NCBI RefSeq assembly: GCF_002078875.1
Contig: NC_034438.1
Location: 16,167,964-16,231,963 of the forward strand
Direction: 5' to 3'
DNA length: 64,000 nt
Origin: Numida meleagris
Taxonomy: Eukaryota > Chordata > Aves > Galliformes > Numididae
Each line of letters opens with the position of its first letter. Position 1 is the first letter of the stretch. This document shows, in pieces, positions 49,223-61,260 of the stretch. A program made the translations under genes and the position numbers. Below the pieces are notes generated by a model, which was not told where the DNA came from, made no database searches, and saw only the letters and a program-made list of their open reading frames with translations.

Positions 49223-52200
49223 TTCAAATTGTGGGATTCTTTTCAGTACCTCACTCTGAATATCCTCCCAGGCACTATGCGTGCTGACAATCTCAAAGAC
49301 GATACTGCTTAGGTGTAAAATAAAAGAGAAAGAAAAGAGAAGCCAGGAGAGAGTCTTTGATTTCCAAAAGCATGTTGAGATTCCCAGGCAATCTTATAGA
49401 GACACAAATATGCGGAGCTTTTAGCAATTAACCTCAAGATGAACGACTTGTTTCAAGGACAGTAAAAATGCCATGTTGTGCAGGTGCCTGTATATGTGGG
49501 TAGATTTCTCAGGAGCACTTCAGGGACTATAGCCACGGTGGTTGTGCTCCCAGGAAGCAGCTGCAGTCTTGCACAGCCCTTTCCTCAGATCCTCTTCCCC
49601 ATCACTACCCGTTCACCTCCAGACCTGTGTATGTGAAACTGGAAGTTATTAAACAAAATGCCATCTGAACGGAGCAAAAACTAATAAATGAGCAATAGGC
49701 ATGTATGAACACCAGAGGGCAATTAGAAAAGGAGCTGAAATGGGAATCATTAGACAACATAATTCTAAATGAATGGTGACTCATAGTTAATCCCGTTGAC
49801 TGTTTATGATAAATAGAACAAATGGCTTGTCAAAGTAATGTTAGTTCTTCTATGGTTTGATAGATCAAGGTTAGTTACTGTTAGAACCACAACATTATGC
49901 TTTGTTTCCAACTGATGAAGGAATAAGATTGATTGGAAACATATGGTAAAAAATGTTGCAGTTCGTTGTTTGCATCTGTTATACTTTTACTTGTTAGTAA
50001 TTGGTTCGTGAGTTGCTTTTCTATTTTTGCTGTATTTTTTTTCATATATTAAGTGAAAACAGAGACTTTTTAGCTGATGCACAAATGAGAGGATAAACAT
50101 CTCAGAAAGCTTTGAAGCTGTGTTATGTTTTTTTCTCCAGTTTGTTTTGTATCTCTTGGACTACACACAGGATTTTCTGCTGGTGAGCATGGGAGTAAAG
50201 CCCTTTTATTGGGTCACCTGAACCTGGTGAGAAAAGAGTATGTATCTGACATCCTGTGAAGAGAAATGAGATTTGCACGGAAATTACAGTAGTTGAAACT
50301 TTTTCTGTGACATATCAAAATTGTTTAAAGTTTTGACTTTTACCGTATAAGAAAGGTTCTGAAAGGAGTGCCTGAGTGTTTAGCTAGCAAAGGCCTAGGC
50401 ACTCTCGGATGATTGGTTTTCTAAAATGCCTTCAAACAGTAAGCAACTCAGCACTCAAATTTCATTCTTAAGGATACAACACAGTGTATTCACAACATTT
50501 TCACATCTTTATTCCCTTGTTAGACCACAAAGAACTGCTAATCATAACCCTATGATCTGTGAGTGTATACCACAACAAACCTAAAAGCCAGTGGAAATTA
50601 CAATGTGTGTGCTTCAGTACAATCAATTTTGTTTGTTATTTTAGTGGCATGAGCTGTTTACAACAATCAAGCCATCATGTAGCACAAAGTAAATCAATAG
50701 GGTGATAATGTAGCTGTTTACTATACTTACAGACTTGTCTGTGACCATGTCTAGGACACCTTATATCCTACAATTCCATCCTCTTCATTTATATTTCCTT
50801 TTGCATCAAGGTTGACATAACTTACAGGTACTAGGAAATCCCACCATGCTACAAAATGTAGCATTTATAAGAGATACATCTTATACATACTTACAGTGAG
50901 CAGAATAAGGACTTGTTTTGATTATACATGTGGATTAGCTCTTTGAAGAAAAAAGTAGGTGTTACCTCATGCCCATATAAATCTAGTGATAAAATGTGCC
51001 TAAACCAAAACCCCGTTTACATGTCTTTACTTGTACACATACATTAACATGTTTCAGGCACAGCTCTGAGCAAGATACACAGACATATGTTGCTATGAAT
51101 CTTGGAGAACATACTGTGCCTACATTTTTCAAGCTATGCAACAATTCCTGCCATAGATTTATGTTGTGCCAGAAAGGGACAATATACAGATATCCTGTGG
51201 GCACAGAAAAACATATTTTCAATGGATATCAAACACATACATATAGGTAGAGAAGCATGTTACTATTGGATACATTAGAAGTGAATTTTTAGTGTATCAG
51301 TTGTTTGCGGCAGCATCCCATGCCCACACTTCTACCTGCTGCATCTCTCAGTGCATCTAGGTCATCTTATCAGTCTTTCACTGAGATGTGAACAGCATCA
51401 TCTCTGGTAGAGGACACTGCAGAGCAATTCTGTGCCATAGTCCACTGTCACAGAGTGAATGCTTTGCTGCAAATTTACTCCAGCTGACCCTGGAGCAGCC
51501 AGCTCATTAGAGAAAAAATAACAACAGTTAAAATGGGTCAGCCAATTGCTTTTAACAATATATGTATGTCCATTCCACACGATGGAAATTATAGATGGGA
51601 AACACACATCCCTTTTCTAGGAGGCATAGGAGGACCAGAGAGGAGCAGAAGGACCTGCTGCTGAAGAACCTCTATGGAGAATATTCCCTCCTGATTCAGC
51701 AAGCAATGTAGTTAATGATGGCATTGCTACAGACTCAGATTTTTATGATTTTCAGGAAGGATAGTTGCTGCCACTTCATAAACCATATTTTGCCTGATAG
51801 AAAAAAAAGTGGTTCAGAGAAGTAAAATGGAGATAAATGCCAAACTTTCTGCTTCCTTTTTCTCTTACTAAGTTACATTTTGTGTTTATGAATTTACATT
51901 TTATGAATTGTCTTGAAATGAATTCATAAGGGGTGAGATCCCAAAACCTCAGAATTATTTGCAGTATGAGATTTTTGGAAAGTTAGCAATACTGATAATC
52001 TCTTCCTGAATCTCTCCAATTTAAGTTATTTCTAGAGCACAGAACCTCTGCTTCCACTGTGTGCCCATTGAAAGAAACCATAGCATGTCACGATAAAAAA
52101 TCTTACATTCCCCAAAGCCTTCTAAGTTTGGTGCTTCTCTCCTTGTATTCCACAGACTTCCAAATCTTCCCTTAAGGGAAACATTCTTTGTCAATTCCCA

Positions 52201-53776
52201 AAGTAAACTTTCCTTTGTTTCCTGGGATTTCTGTATCTCTTTCTTAAGTTTTGCTCTGTGTGAGTAAACTATAGCCCTGAGACTTTTGGCAGATTATAGT
52301 CCATTCCTACAGATCCTGCAGGATCTCCTTTACAGCCTAGATCATGCCAGGTAGCAACATTTTCTGCTGGTTGTGTGACAGTTTTTTTATAATAACGTTG
52401 CCTAATAAGCTTTTGTGAAATCAGATTTATGTTCTTAATAAAATGAATGCATTTTTTAAAGAAGATTTGACATTTTATGGAATTCCATTTATTTGTGTTT
52501 CAATTACTTTGTTAACAATGGCAAAGTTAGTAATGATGTTTGGCAATCAAAACACGTTATGAAGTATTCAAACAATACAAGGTTAGTTAAGTTAAAGGAG
52601 ATGTTGTGCAGAGCATTTTCAAATTGAATTTGGATAGTGGCAAGCATCTGTGTGTTTGGAAATCTCTAAGTTTCTGCCTGAAGGGTAAATTGAAGCTTAT
52701 ATAAACAAGAACTTGTGATCTAATGTTTGGGCTTTTACTGACACAGACACAAAGACACACACAGATGCACACACATAAACCTCTATGGGAGGTTACAAAA
52801 GATATATAAAAAGAGAGAGAAGATAGAGGAAGAGATGAGACATGTTAGCTGTCTATTTAATGTTTTTCACTCATGTAATAAAGTCTGGCAAGGCTTTTTC
52901 CACAGTTCCACCAAGCCAGACCTGTAAAAGCAATTATCTGTCATCATAACGTGAATCAAGCTTGCAACTGCTGTGATTCTGAAAAGCGTGACAAAGTTAA
53001 TTGAAATTTAGGCACTGAACACTTTTCACTTCCTGAGATAAGATGTGTTTTCAGGGGAAGTTTGTTGCTATGTTGGCTTTAGTTAACTATTCTTAAGACT
53101 CTTGTTAAAGGATTTGTGTTATTTCTGTGGGTGGATCATAGTCTCATCCAATTACGACTTCAGTATAGCCAAACTTTGTGTCATATGCTTTACTAGCCCA
53201 TACTGGTTTGCACATTCCTCTCACTTCACAAGAAAAAAAAAAGACAAAAATAAAAATGTCCCTCAAGTGATTACAAAAAGTATTTTGGAAGTATCAAATT
53301 TTACTGAAAGTTCAGTTCATTCCAAAAATATCATTTTGGTGGCTTGCTGGTGTATTGTTTTAGTAGCTACAATAAAATTGTTTGAAATCTCACAAACAAT
53401 TAATTCTCAGCCCAGAAGCCCAATGTGAACTACGCTTAAGTTTTCTTGGATTGTTATCTTCTAATCTCCTCACTGTAGAGCAGCACACATTTCACCTGGT
53501 TTTACACTCTCTTAAAAGTGAAACCTGCATTAAAATGGCTTGCTGTTAGAAAAAATTAAATCCTGAAAGAATTCATATCATTGGTACTAGTGCAAGTAAT
53601 ATAAGAATATATAAAGAAAACTGGAACTTTACAAGTCCCTGGGGTATATTACATGTCTGATTCTCTTTTTAGCCCAATTTTCTCTAATATCATTCCTCTG
53701 ACTTGCAGTGGAGCAGTTCCAGAGCATGATCTTGTAAGATGTTCAGTATCTTCAACCCTCACTGAAAGAGTACACT

Positions 53777-53777
<1 letters not shown>
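49223..53777. other. Gene-free tract
   Basis: AT-rich. Short CA-rich stretch near 52740-52780. No exon or mobile element recognised. Confidence 0.45.

Positions 53778-53808
<31 letters not shown>
53778..53808. repeat. Poly(A) tract of 31
   Basis: 31 consecutive A residues, about 100 bp before a minus-strand CR1. Confidence 0.93.
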
Positions 53809-53810
<2 letters not shown>

Positions 53811-53910
53811 AAATGGTGGAACTTCTTGGAGCCAAATCAGAAGAAATATCAAAATAACAAAAAAAACCCACATTTGATTTTTTAAGAATTTTTTAGACCT
53901 AACTGTTTTG

Positions 53911-54172
53911 ATCACAGAATGAACGACAGAATGGTTTGGGTTGAAGGGACCTTAAAGACCATTTGATTCTAATCCCCCTGCAGTGGACAAAGGATACCTT
54001 CCTCTAGATTAGATTGCTTAAAGTCCCATCCCCAGGCTGAATAAATCCAGCACCCTAAACCTCTCTTCATAGGAGAGGTGCTTCAGCCCTCAGATTATAC
54101 TAATAGCCCTTTTCTGGACCTACTCTAGCAGGTCCATTTCCCTCTTATAGTGAGGTCTCTAGAGCTGAACAG
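53911..54172 (-). mobile_element. CR1 LINE 3' fragment
   Basis: Minus orientation. The plus strand reads atcacagaatgaacgaca, atggtttgggttgaagggac, cagcaccctaaacctctctt, cataggagaggtgcttcagc and tagcaggtccatttccctct. These are the reverse complement of a CR1 3' UTR joined to more 5' ORF2 sequence. The segment usually found between them is missing, so the copy is internally deleted as well as 5' truncated. Confidence 0.92.
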
Positions 54173-56075
54173 GCTTTGTCTTCATGTTGACCCTTAGTTC
54201 TTGCTTGTGTGGTCTTTTTTAGTCATTTTTCATCATTTTTTCAGTCCCTTTGAAGAAGGAAAAAAAATGTTCTCAAGAAATGATGCAATGTAATTGAAAA
54301 TATATTTTTTTTGAAAGTATAATTATTATTTCAGTGTATGTTTCCAAGGAAAGATATACCCATAATAGACATAGAACCTGTGTCTACTGAAAACAATTTC
54401 AGATTTAAGCCCTAAATGAGAAAGAAACCTTAGTTTTTCTCGCAGACTCCACATAACATAGAAGTCCAAAAGTAACAGTTGCAGAAGTATTTCTTCTCAA
54501 AAAGACAAAGCTTCTTTATGGTAGCCTGATGCAGCCCTCATTTCATCCTCCTTCTGACCTCCAGCATTCCTCATTTATGAGGTGAGAGACAAACTAAGAG
54601 TGAGGATGCAAGTGATGGTCATGGTGGATGCTAGTCTAGAAACTGTGGGCAGTCATAAGGCTCCAAGGACTATTACAAGACCTGACATTGCTGCACAAGG
54701 CTTACATTTAACCTAGCTGAAGTCATTAGGGTCCAAACTGATGCCCTGGAAATCAGTCCATCTTTTAGGGATAGCATAATGGTTTAGATTGTACTGAACA
54801 TACTGCCATGACCTAATAATTTAACAACGTTTTATTTTTTATTTTTTAAAATGTAGAAGACCTGCATGCCCCAGATCTACTCAAATTTGTTGAGTATTTG
54901 GAGCTAATGCACAAATCTGAGCTTCTCAAAATTGAGGTCAGGCTTGGGAAATCTGCGGAATTACACCTTAGAAAAACTATAGCCCAACATGTGATCAGGT
55001 ACCATTGCACAGGATTTGCAAAGGAAAAGCATATAGCTAACCTCACAGCAATGGCATTCTCCTTCACCGCTGCTCTTCTGAATGCAGCTGTTTGATTACA
55101 AGGATTATTATTCAGCCCACCATGATGTAACAGAAATTTCCCAGGACACATTTCATTGCTAGATGTAGGCTAAACAAAACTTAGAGGGAGAGTTCTGTCA
55201 CTGTAAACTAGTTATGCTGTCCTCTTTCTTGCTTCTGGTGTACAGTCCTATTTTGAATGTGCTTTCCAGTTTTTCCCAAGATCTCTACCCGCTCCAGACT
55301 GTTGCATTTTTGAACACTGAAGTACATGCATTATTTAAGTATTACATTTCTCCTATCTGGCCTGCAGCCATGCCCCTTAGGCACTGAACTCACTGGATCT
55401 CATATACCAAGGCAGGGTTAAGCGAGGTCAGCGCCTACTGGAGAGCATCTCTCAGAAGCTAGGTGCCACACGAATCATGGTGCAGTTCAGTAGGTGGCAC
55501 CCTTTCCTTTAGGTTTGCCCTGAAACACCACTGCCTGGAGCTTGATGAATTCACACTTGCCACCAAAGTTCAAATTACCTTATTCAGTACCACAGGTCCC
55601 TGAGGGTCATGAAGAGAGTGGCAAGTGTCCTCTCATTTTCCCACTGATATGTCATTGTTATCAAGTATTGCTGGATGCTGGTGCTCCCCTTCCCCACCTC
55701 CCACCAGACAAATAAGGCATCTGGAGGGGCAGGGGAGAAGAAATGAAGCTTGTCCACAGTCTGTGGAAGTTCACCCACTGGGATATCAGGGCCTCAAGGG
55801 AATTGAGATGTGCAAAGCCAATCTTAAATTTCCCTAGATAATGGGATCCAACTATGGAAAATCTCCCCCCAGAATGTTCAATGTACAAAACTTTGGACTT
55901 CAAGCTTCCTCTGAAACACTTTTCTGTGATGCTCTGCATCATCTGTGGCTCTGTTCTGCCTGGTGTTATATGGGCTTAAAGCTCTCTGACTCCAAAAGAC
56001 ACTGAGAATGTAAGCTAGTGTCCAGAAGTCAACCAGTAGTTCTTTTCCCCACAAAAATAAAAGTACTCCTCAACT
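54173..56075. other. Non-coding, nothing recognised
   Basis: Includes a stretch at 54846-55151 open on both strands (see findings). No named element. Confidence 0.4.
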
Positions 56076-56271
56076 CAATTGTTTCTCAGCTTTTTTGCTC
56101 TGGAGTCCATTCAGATGAGAAGAAAAAAAATCACCTTCTGATGCACTCAGTTCCCTTCACCATGATCTGCCAAATATGGAGTAGCTCCCAAAATGTCTAA
56201 TTCCTCAGACCACCTGGGAGAGTCCCACAAACCACTGGTGGTCCAGAGACCACAGTCTGAACACTTCTGTG
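56076..56271. mobile_element. Probable hAT-type MITE (Charlie/MER5-like)
   Basis: The left end reads caattgtttctcagcttttt. The right end, reverse-complemented, reads cacagaagtgttcagactgt. Both resemble the hAT terminal repeat CAGNGGTTCTCAAAC. Next to the right end, ggtggtccagagaccacagt has the wording of MER5-type elements. It is about 196 bp, with no coding capacity. Too diverged to see the 8-bp target duplication. Confidence 0.45.
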
Positions 56272-58163
56272 TTAGGCTACTGGTTAAATAAAAGGAAATT
56301 AAACACAGAAAGTTGTTAAAATGACATTGCATGTGAGTCATGGCTCCACATTAAGTAATGCTCTTACAGAGCACTTGTCCTCCTGGATGAAATCTCCCCA
56401 CCTTCTGTCTCTAGTCTCAACTCCTTGGTAATAAATATCATGTTTTATTATTTACAGAAGTGAAAGAAATGCTAATGCTTTGTCTGAGAAACAACAAAGT
56501 GTTAGAAACAGAAATATAATGAGAGGTGTACAAGTGAATACAACACTCATATTTCTGCTACTGACATGCAGTGAATACTCTAGATTTCCACTGAAGCCCA
56601 TCTAAGCAAAATTTGCCAAAGAACACTTATTTTTCACATTCTCACTTTCCAAAGTGCACTCTAGCACAACCAGATTCTGCCTCTTCGGTCATTTAATATT
56701 GCGCTATAACAAGCTTGCTTCAGCTCTGCCTGCTAACTGGAGGAGGCATGCAGTGAAAGAGTCTAGCACCCACAGTTTGGTGCAGTTCCGTGTCTGTTTC
56801 TTAAGCCATTTTTAATGAGCTAATTTTTATGATTGTAGACTTACTTAGGCTTTAAAAAAGTGGATTTAGACATGAGGAAATGCTGTCATGCAATAATCAT
56901 TCATTACATTTGCGGTCTATTATTCATTGTTCATTATCAGATTATAAATATTTTTCCCTCAGGCCTCTACATCTCAGCTCTGAAGATGTCCAGCATAGAA
57001 CATAATCCTATAGAAGGCCACAAAAGATGCTGTTTTTTCTTGATATCCACTCACTTTCAGATGTTACACGTGAAATACCTTCCTAGTTTGCATGACTGTT
57101 GGTGAAAACCCTTTCCATATCTGGATGTCTCAGTTCAGTGCCTGCCTGCTGACGTGCACTGGAGCAGAGCTCCAGAGTTGGCTGATACCTTCTGAGAGCC
57201 AATGGTTTTGAGATGTGGATCTGTCACACTTGGGACCTTCTCCTGGTGCTGTGTGGGAAGGCCTTGTGCAACGTGTGGCGGAAGAGAATGGTCAGAGAAG
57301 TAACTGTCTGCCAGTAAGGATGTGAAAAAGCAGCATCAAAAATATGGTTTATGAAGCGCACAGGATTACCATTAGCCTTTTGAAGTGGTAAAGCCCAAAC
57401 CTTATTTTTTCAGCTCATTGCCTCCACCCTAAGGCTGTTAGTTACGCTCCCTCAGTATTGCACTGGAGGTGCAAATAGACAAGGGAGCACTGCCAAACCC
57501 TTCTGTTGCATGAGGCACAGGGAGCTTGACAGGTTGGTAGGCAGTTGGCAGTGCTATTCCAGCAGCAGGGCAATGATCCCTGCCCTTCCTACCCCAGGGC
57601 AGGGATCTGGAAGGCAACCTGCCAACAGAAAGGTAAGATTTCTAATTCCTGTGCTTCCAGGTATTGTCACATGTGCTGCTGCTTCTGTGTTATTATTTTA
57701 GGAAAGCAAAACTTGCTTCATTTCTATTCTTTAGAAAGAAAAATGTGCTTTTAAAACATTTCTCAGCAACTGGACTATATTGACAATATGACGATATGAC
57801 ATCAGCAAAAAACTGAAAAGAAATGGAAGAATGGTGTAGTCAGGACTCACCAGGAGAGCTCCTGTTAGGAAAGGCTGACTCTTGAGTGTCCCACCTGGTT
57901 TCTGTTGCCCATCTCTCCAGCAAAGTTTCCACAGTATCCTGCTGCTCCCAGGCTGGAGACTACCACCACAGCTCCTCTGTGATATGCGCACAAAGGGCTG
58001 AAGCTGGGGAATATGAGGGAATTTCCAGGATTGTGTTGGCCCCCTTATGAGTTTTGATATCGATGTTCTAATTTTTGATCATATTATGGTATCAGCTGTC
58101 AACAAAAACATATTGCATTAACAGTAATAATAATTGCAGGAGTAGCTGATGGAAATAATAGTA
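56272..58163. other. Non-coding, one short hairpin
   Basis: A perfect 12-bp inverted repeat (gatccctgccct / agggcagggatc) lies at 57575-57607 around a 9-nt loop. Nothing else recognised. Confidence 0.45.
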
Positions 58164-58240
58164 AGGAACAGGAGGGGGTTGGGACTACATGACCTTCAGA
58201 GGTTCTTTTCAATGTAAATTGTTCTGTGATTCTGTGATTT
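58164..58240 (+). mobile_element. CR1 LINE terminal fragment
   Basis: aacaggagggggttgggact acatgaccttcagaggttct tttcaatgtaaattgttctg tgattctgtgat is a typical CR1 end with its terminal octamer-like repeat (ctgtgatt). Confidence 0.85.
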
Positions 58241-60008
58241 TTTTTCAACAGGATTCTCAATGTTGCTGTCAATTCTTCGGTTACTTTTGTCAGATTTTCT
58301 TATTAGTGTAATGCAAATGAAATGTCAAATTGCTGTTCACTGCCAGACAATTTACTGTTTACACATGGATAAAAAAGTTCAGAAAGTAATTAATCTTGCA
58401 TTTCTAATTTGTACTTTGATTAGGCATTTCAGGCATTTTAGTAATGCTAGAGGTGGCAAGCAGAAGACTGAGAACAAAGTATTGGCAAACCACAAACAGA
58501 GCTTCTGGCATAAAGAATGGAATTTATGTTCCTGTCAGGTGGGGCAAAGTTAGCACGAGCCTGATAGAACAGTTTGTTCCCAGGAGCTTTGCTTCTGAAT
58601 TTGATTGGCCTCTATATGGGACTTTAGCATCAGAGCACGTGAGGTACCTAAAGGAGGGCATCTCCCCACCTAAAGGAGGGACATAGATCCACCCAGAGCT
58701 ACAGAGAATCCACAGAGCAGCCACATGCAGCAACCAGCACCCAGACTGAAGCCAAGTGGAGGCTGAACTGATATGGAGACCCACAGAAGGTGCCAGGAAC
58801 CCTGTACATCTCCAGCAACATGTGCAGAGAAAGAGCAGGAGATGCTCCTGTTTGGAATTTGAGATCTGGCAATTTTACGTCCATATGAACTTTATGGAAG
58901 GCCAGAATTTGGGCAATGTCCAGAGCCTGGGAAAAAACAAATATCACAGAACACCAGGGGTCAAGATCGAGAATAAAAATGTCATGCTAATTGGAGGCAT
59001 CATAGTATAAACAGAAATACTATTAAATTATTCTGGAGTTTGAGAGCAGGTTACAAAGTGCGTATGGACATAGCCCATAGCAAAATTAGTCAATGGATAC
59101 TTAGCACTTACTAAGTTAGGTCCATTATCTCCCCCATCTGAGTATATGAAAGTCTTTGGCATAGGGATGGTCTGGGTTACTCTGAGAGCTAAATGAACCC
59201 TTAACCATAATAAATATGGAATGATGCAACAATACATTGTTTATTTCATGGAAAACAGGGCATGATAACTCTTACAACTTTCTTGCTTTTTTATATGCCT
59301 CTCTTCACTCCATGCACCTGGTGCCTTTTGATGATTCATTTTAATGTGTTCAGCATGTGCTCATACACAGACTGAGATCGCAACAGAGAATCACTGCAGT
59401 GTGCATATCCAGGGATCTAAGCCCAATAAGTTGTTGACAGTGACAGAATGACAAATGCTGTCAATATTGTATGATGTGAAAAAAATCTACCAAAAAATTA
59501 GATCCTGGAAAATTCTGAAAAACACAGTTTTTCCAAAGGTTTGGTGATATAAGCACAAGTCCCTCAAGCATATATTTCCCTTGAAGAGTGTAGATGGTTT
59601 CATTACTTAAAGTCAAGCACACACATATGTTATGTGGTGATCCAAAGCTGTTACCACTCAGTGTGTATGGCTTTATCTCAATTTCCCTTCTACTATGATA
59701 ATTTATGTCAGATTTATGATTTACTGTAGATTTATGACATACACCAGACTGTCATTCTTGACAACTAGATAGCCGAAGTAATCTCCAAAATATTTAGCAT
59801 CATACCTGGAACATTAATTGATGGTGGAGTAAGTTTTATCGAAATGTAAGCAATTCCTTCTATGGGTATGAAGTATTGGTATTGATGAGGGATTCAGTGA
59901 TGGAAATTAAAGTCTCCTGTTACTCCAAAGTACTACAGACTGGTTTTAGAGTGCATTTTCATTCTTTTTTCTTTACCTTTAGAAGCACACATTAATTTTA
60001 TTATATAG

Positions 60009-60035
60009 GCAGGCAGGCAGACAGACAGATAGACA
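60009..60035. repeat. Compound tetranucleotide microsatellite
   Basis: ggca units pass into gaca and gata units (caggcaggcagacagacaga). Confidence 0.9.
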
Positions 60036-61241
60036 GTTATGGCTAGAGGTACCATAACAGAAAAACAATGGTTTCCATTTAAATTGTTTTGCTTTTCAGT
60101 CAGCTTGCCTTACTCAAAAGCAACAGAAGACCCTTGGCTTCATTTATATTTCAAAGCCTAGTCACTCTTTGACATCTGTTTTGGTGGAAGTTTAAACTAC
60201 TTTGCTGACTTTGTTACTTTATATAAATGTTTTAAGACAATTCAATAAAGTGCAATTTCTTTGAGACAGGTACTATCATGTCAGTTTGAGGTAATCGTGG
60301 CCATGCCTTCTTACATGTTTCTAATGCCATTTGATAGGTGTCATTGACTTTTATGAAAATCTTTGAGGCACTTCCTTATAGACTGTGTTTGGAATTACTG
60401 TACATATCTCTTTCCTGGCCTCTGGCTGAATCTTACAATGTAAATAGGTTCATATGGCTGGCACACAGAGGGATAAGGTGTGTATTACTAGAGCCAGTAC
60501 TTCAAAGGGGTATGCATGGTTTCAACCAAAATTAAGAACAGGAGAGCCCTGTGTAGACACTTTTTTTTTTCTTTCGGTTTTCCCTAGTTCCTTCTTTAAA
60601 TGAAGAATGTCTAGGTGAAGCTTTCCAAAGAATTATTCTGAATAATTTAAGTAAATTTATGTGCCATCGTACTTGGACTTTTTGTTTTGTTTTGAAATTG
60701 TTGCTATTGAGACATAATAGCTTAACGAACAAATTAGTGATGTCAGAACCTCTCAAATATATCTATTATTGAATTATCAGCATTTTGAACCATGAAAAAA
60801 TACATAGTTGTTACTGACAATGAAATAAAAAGCCTGACCACGAGAAAAAATATCATCTAAACAGAGTTTTTATAGATTAAATTAATTCTGAAAACTATAC
60901 AAAACACTGAAAAGCTGCGTACAGTAAAATGTCAAAGCTGCCACATGTAAAAATGCTACTGGAATAACCTATATTCATTAATATCTTATTCTCTTTGAGA
61001 GGTAAGAACTATTTTTGGATTCATGACATGAAGAAGTGCTTATAACGTATAATGTGGTTTTATACACTCTGAATGTTGCTAGCAGAGTGAAAGGCATTCG
61101 GTTAGTACAGTTAAAGAAATACTACTGTTTCAAATGAATTGCACTTAAACTCATTAACACTGAATTTGATTTGTAAGCACCAGTATAATGGATGTGCCAC
61201 AAATGCTCTTACGGTTATTTTGTATTGCAGTCATAAATAGC

Positions 61242-61260
61242 TTTTTTTTTTTTTTTTTTT
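61242..61260. repeat. Poly(T) tract of 19
   Basis: 19 consecutive T residues on the plus strand. Confidence 0.93.
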
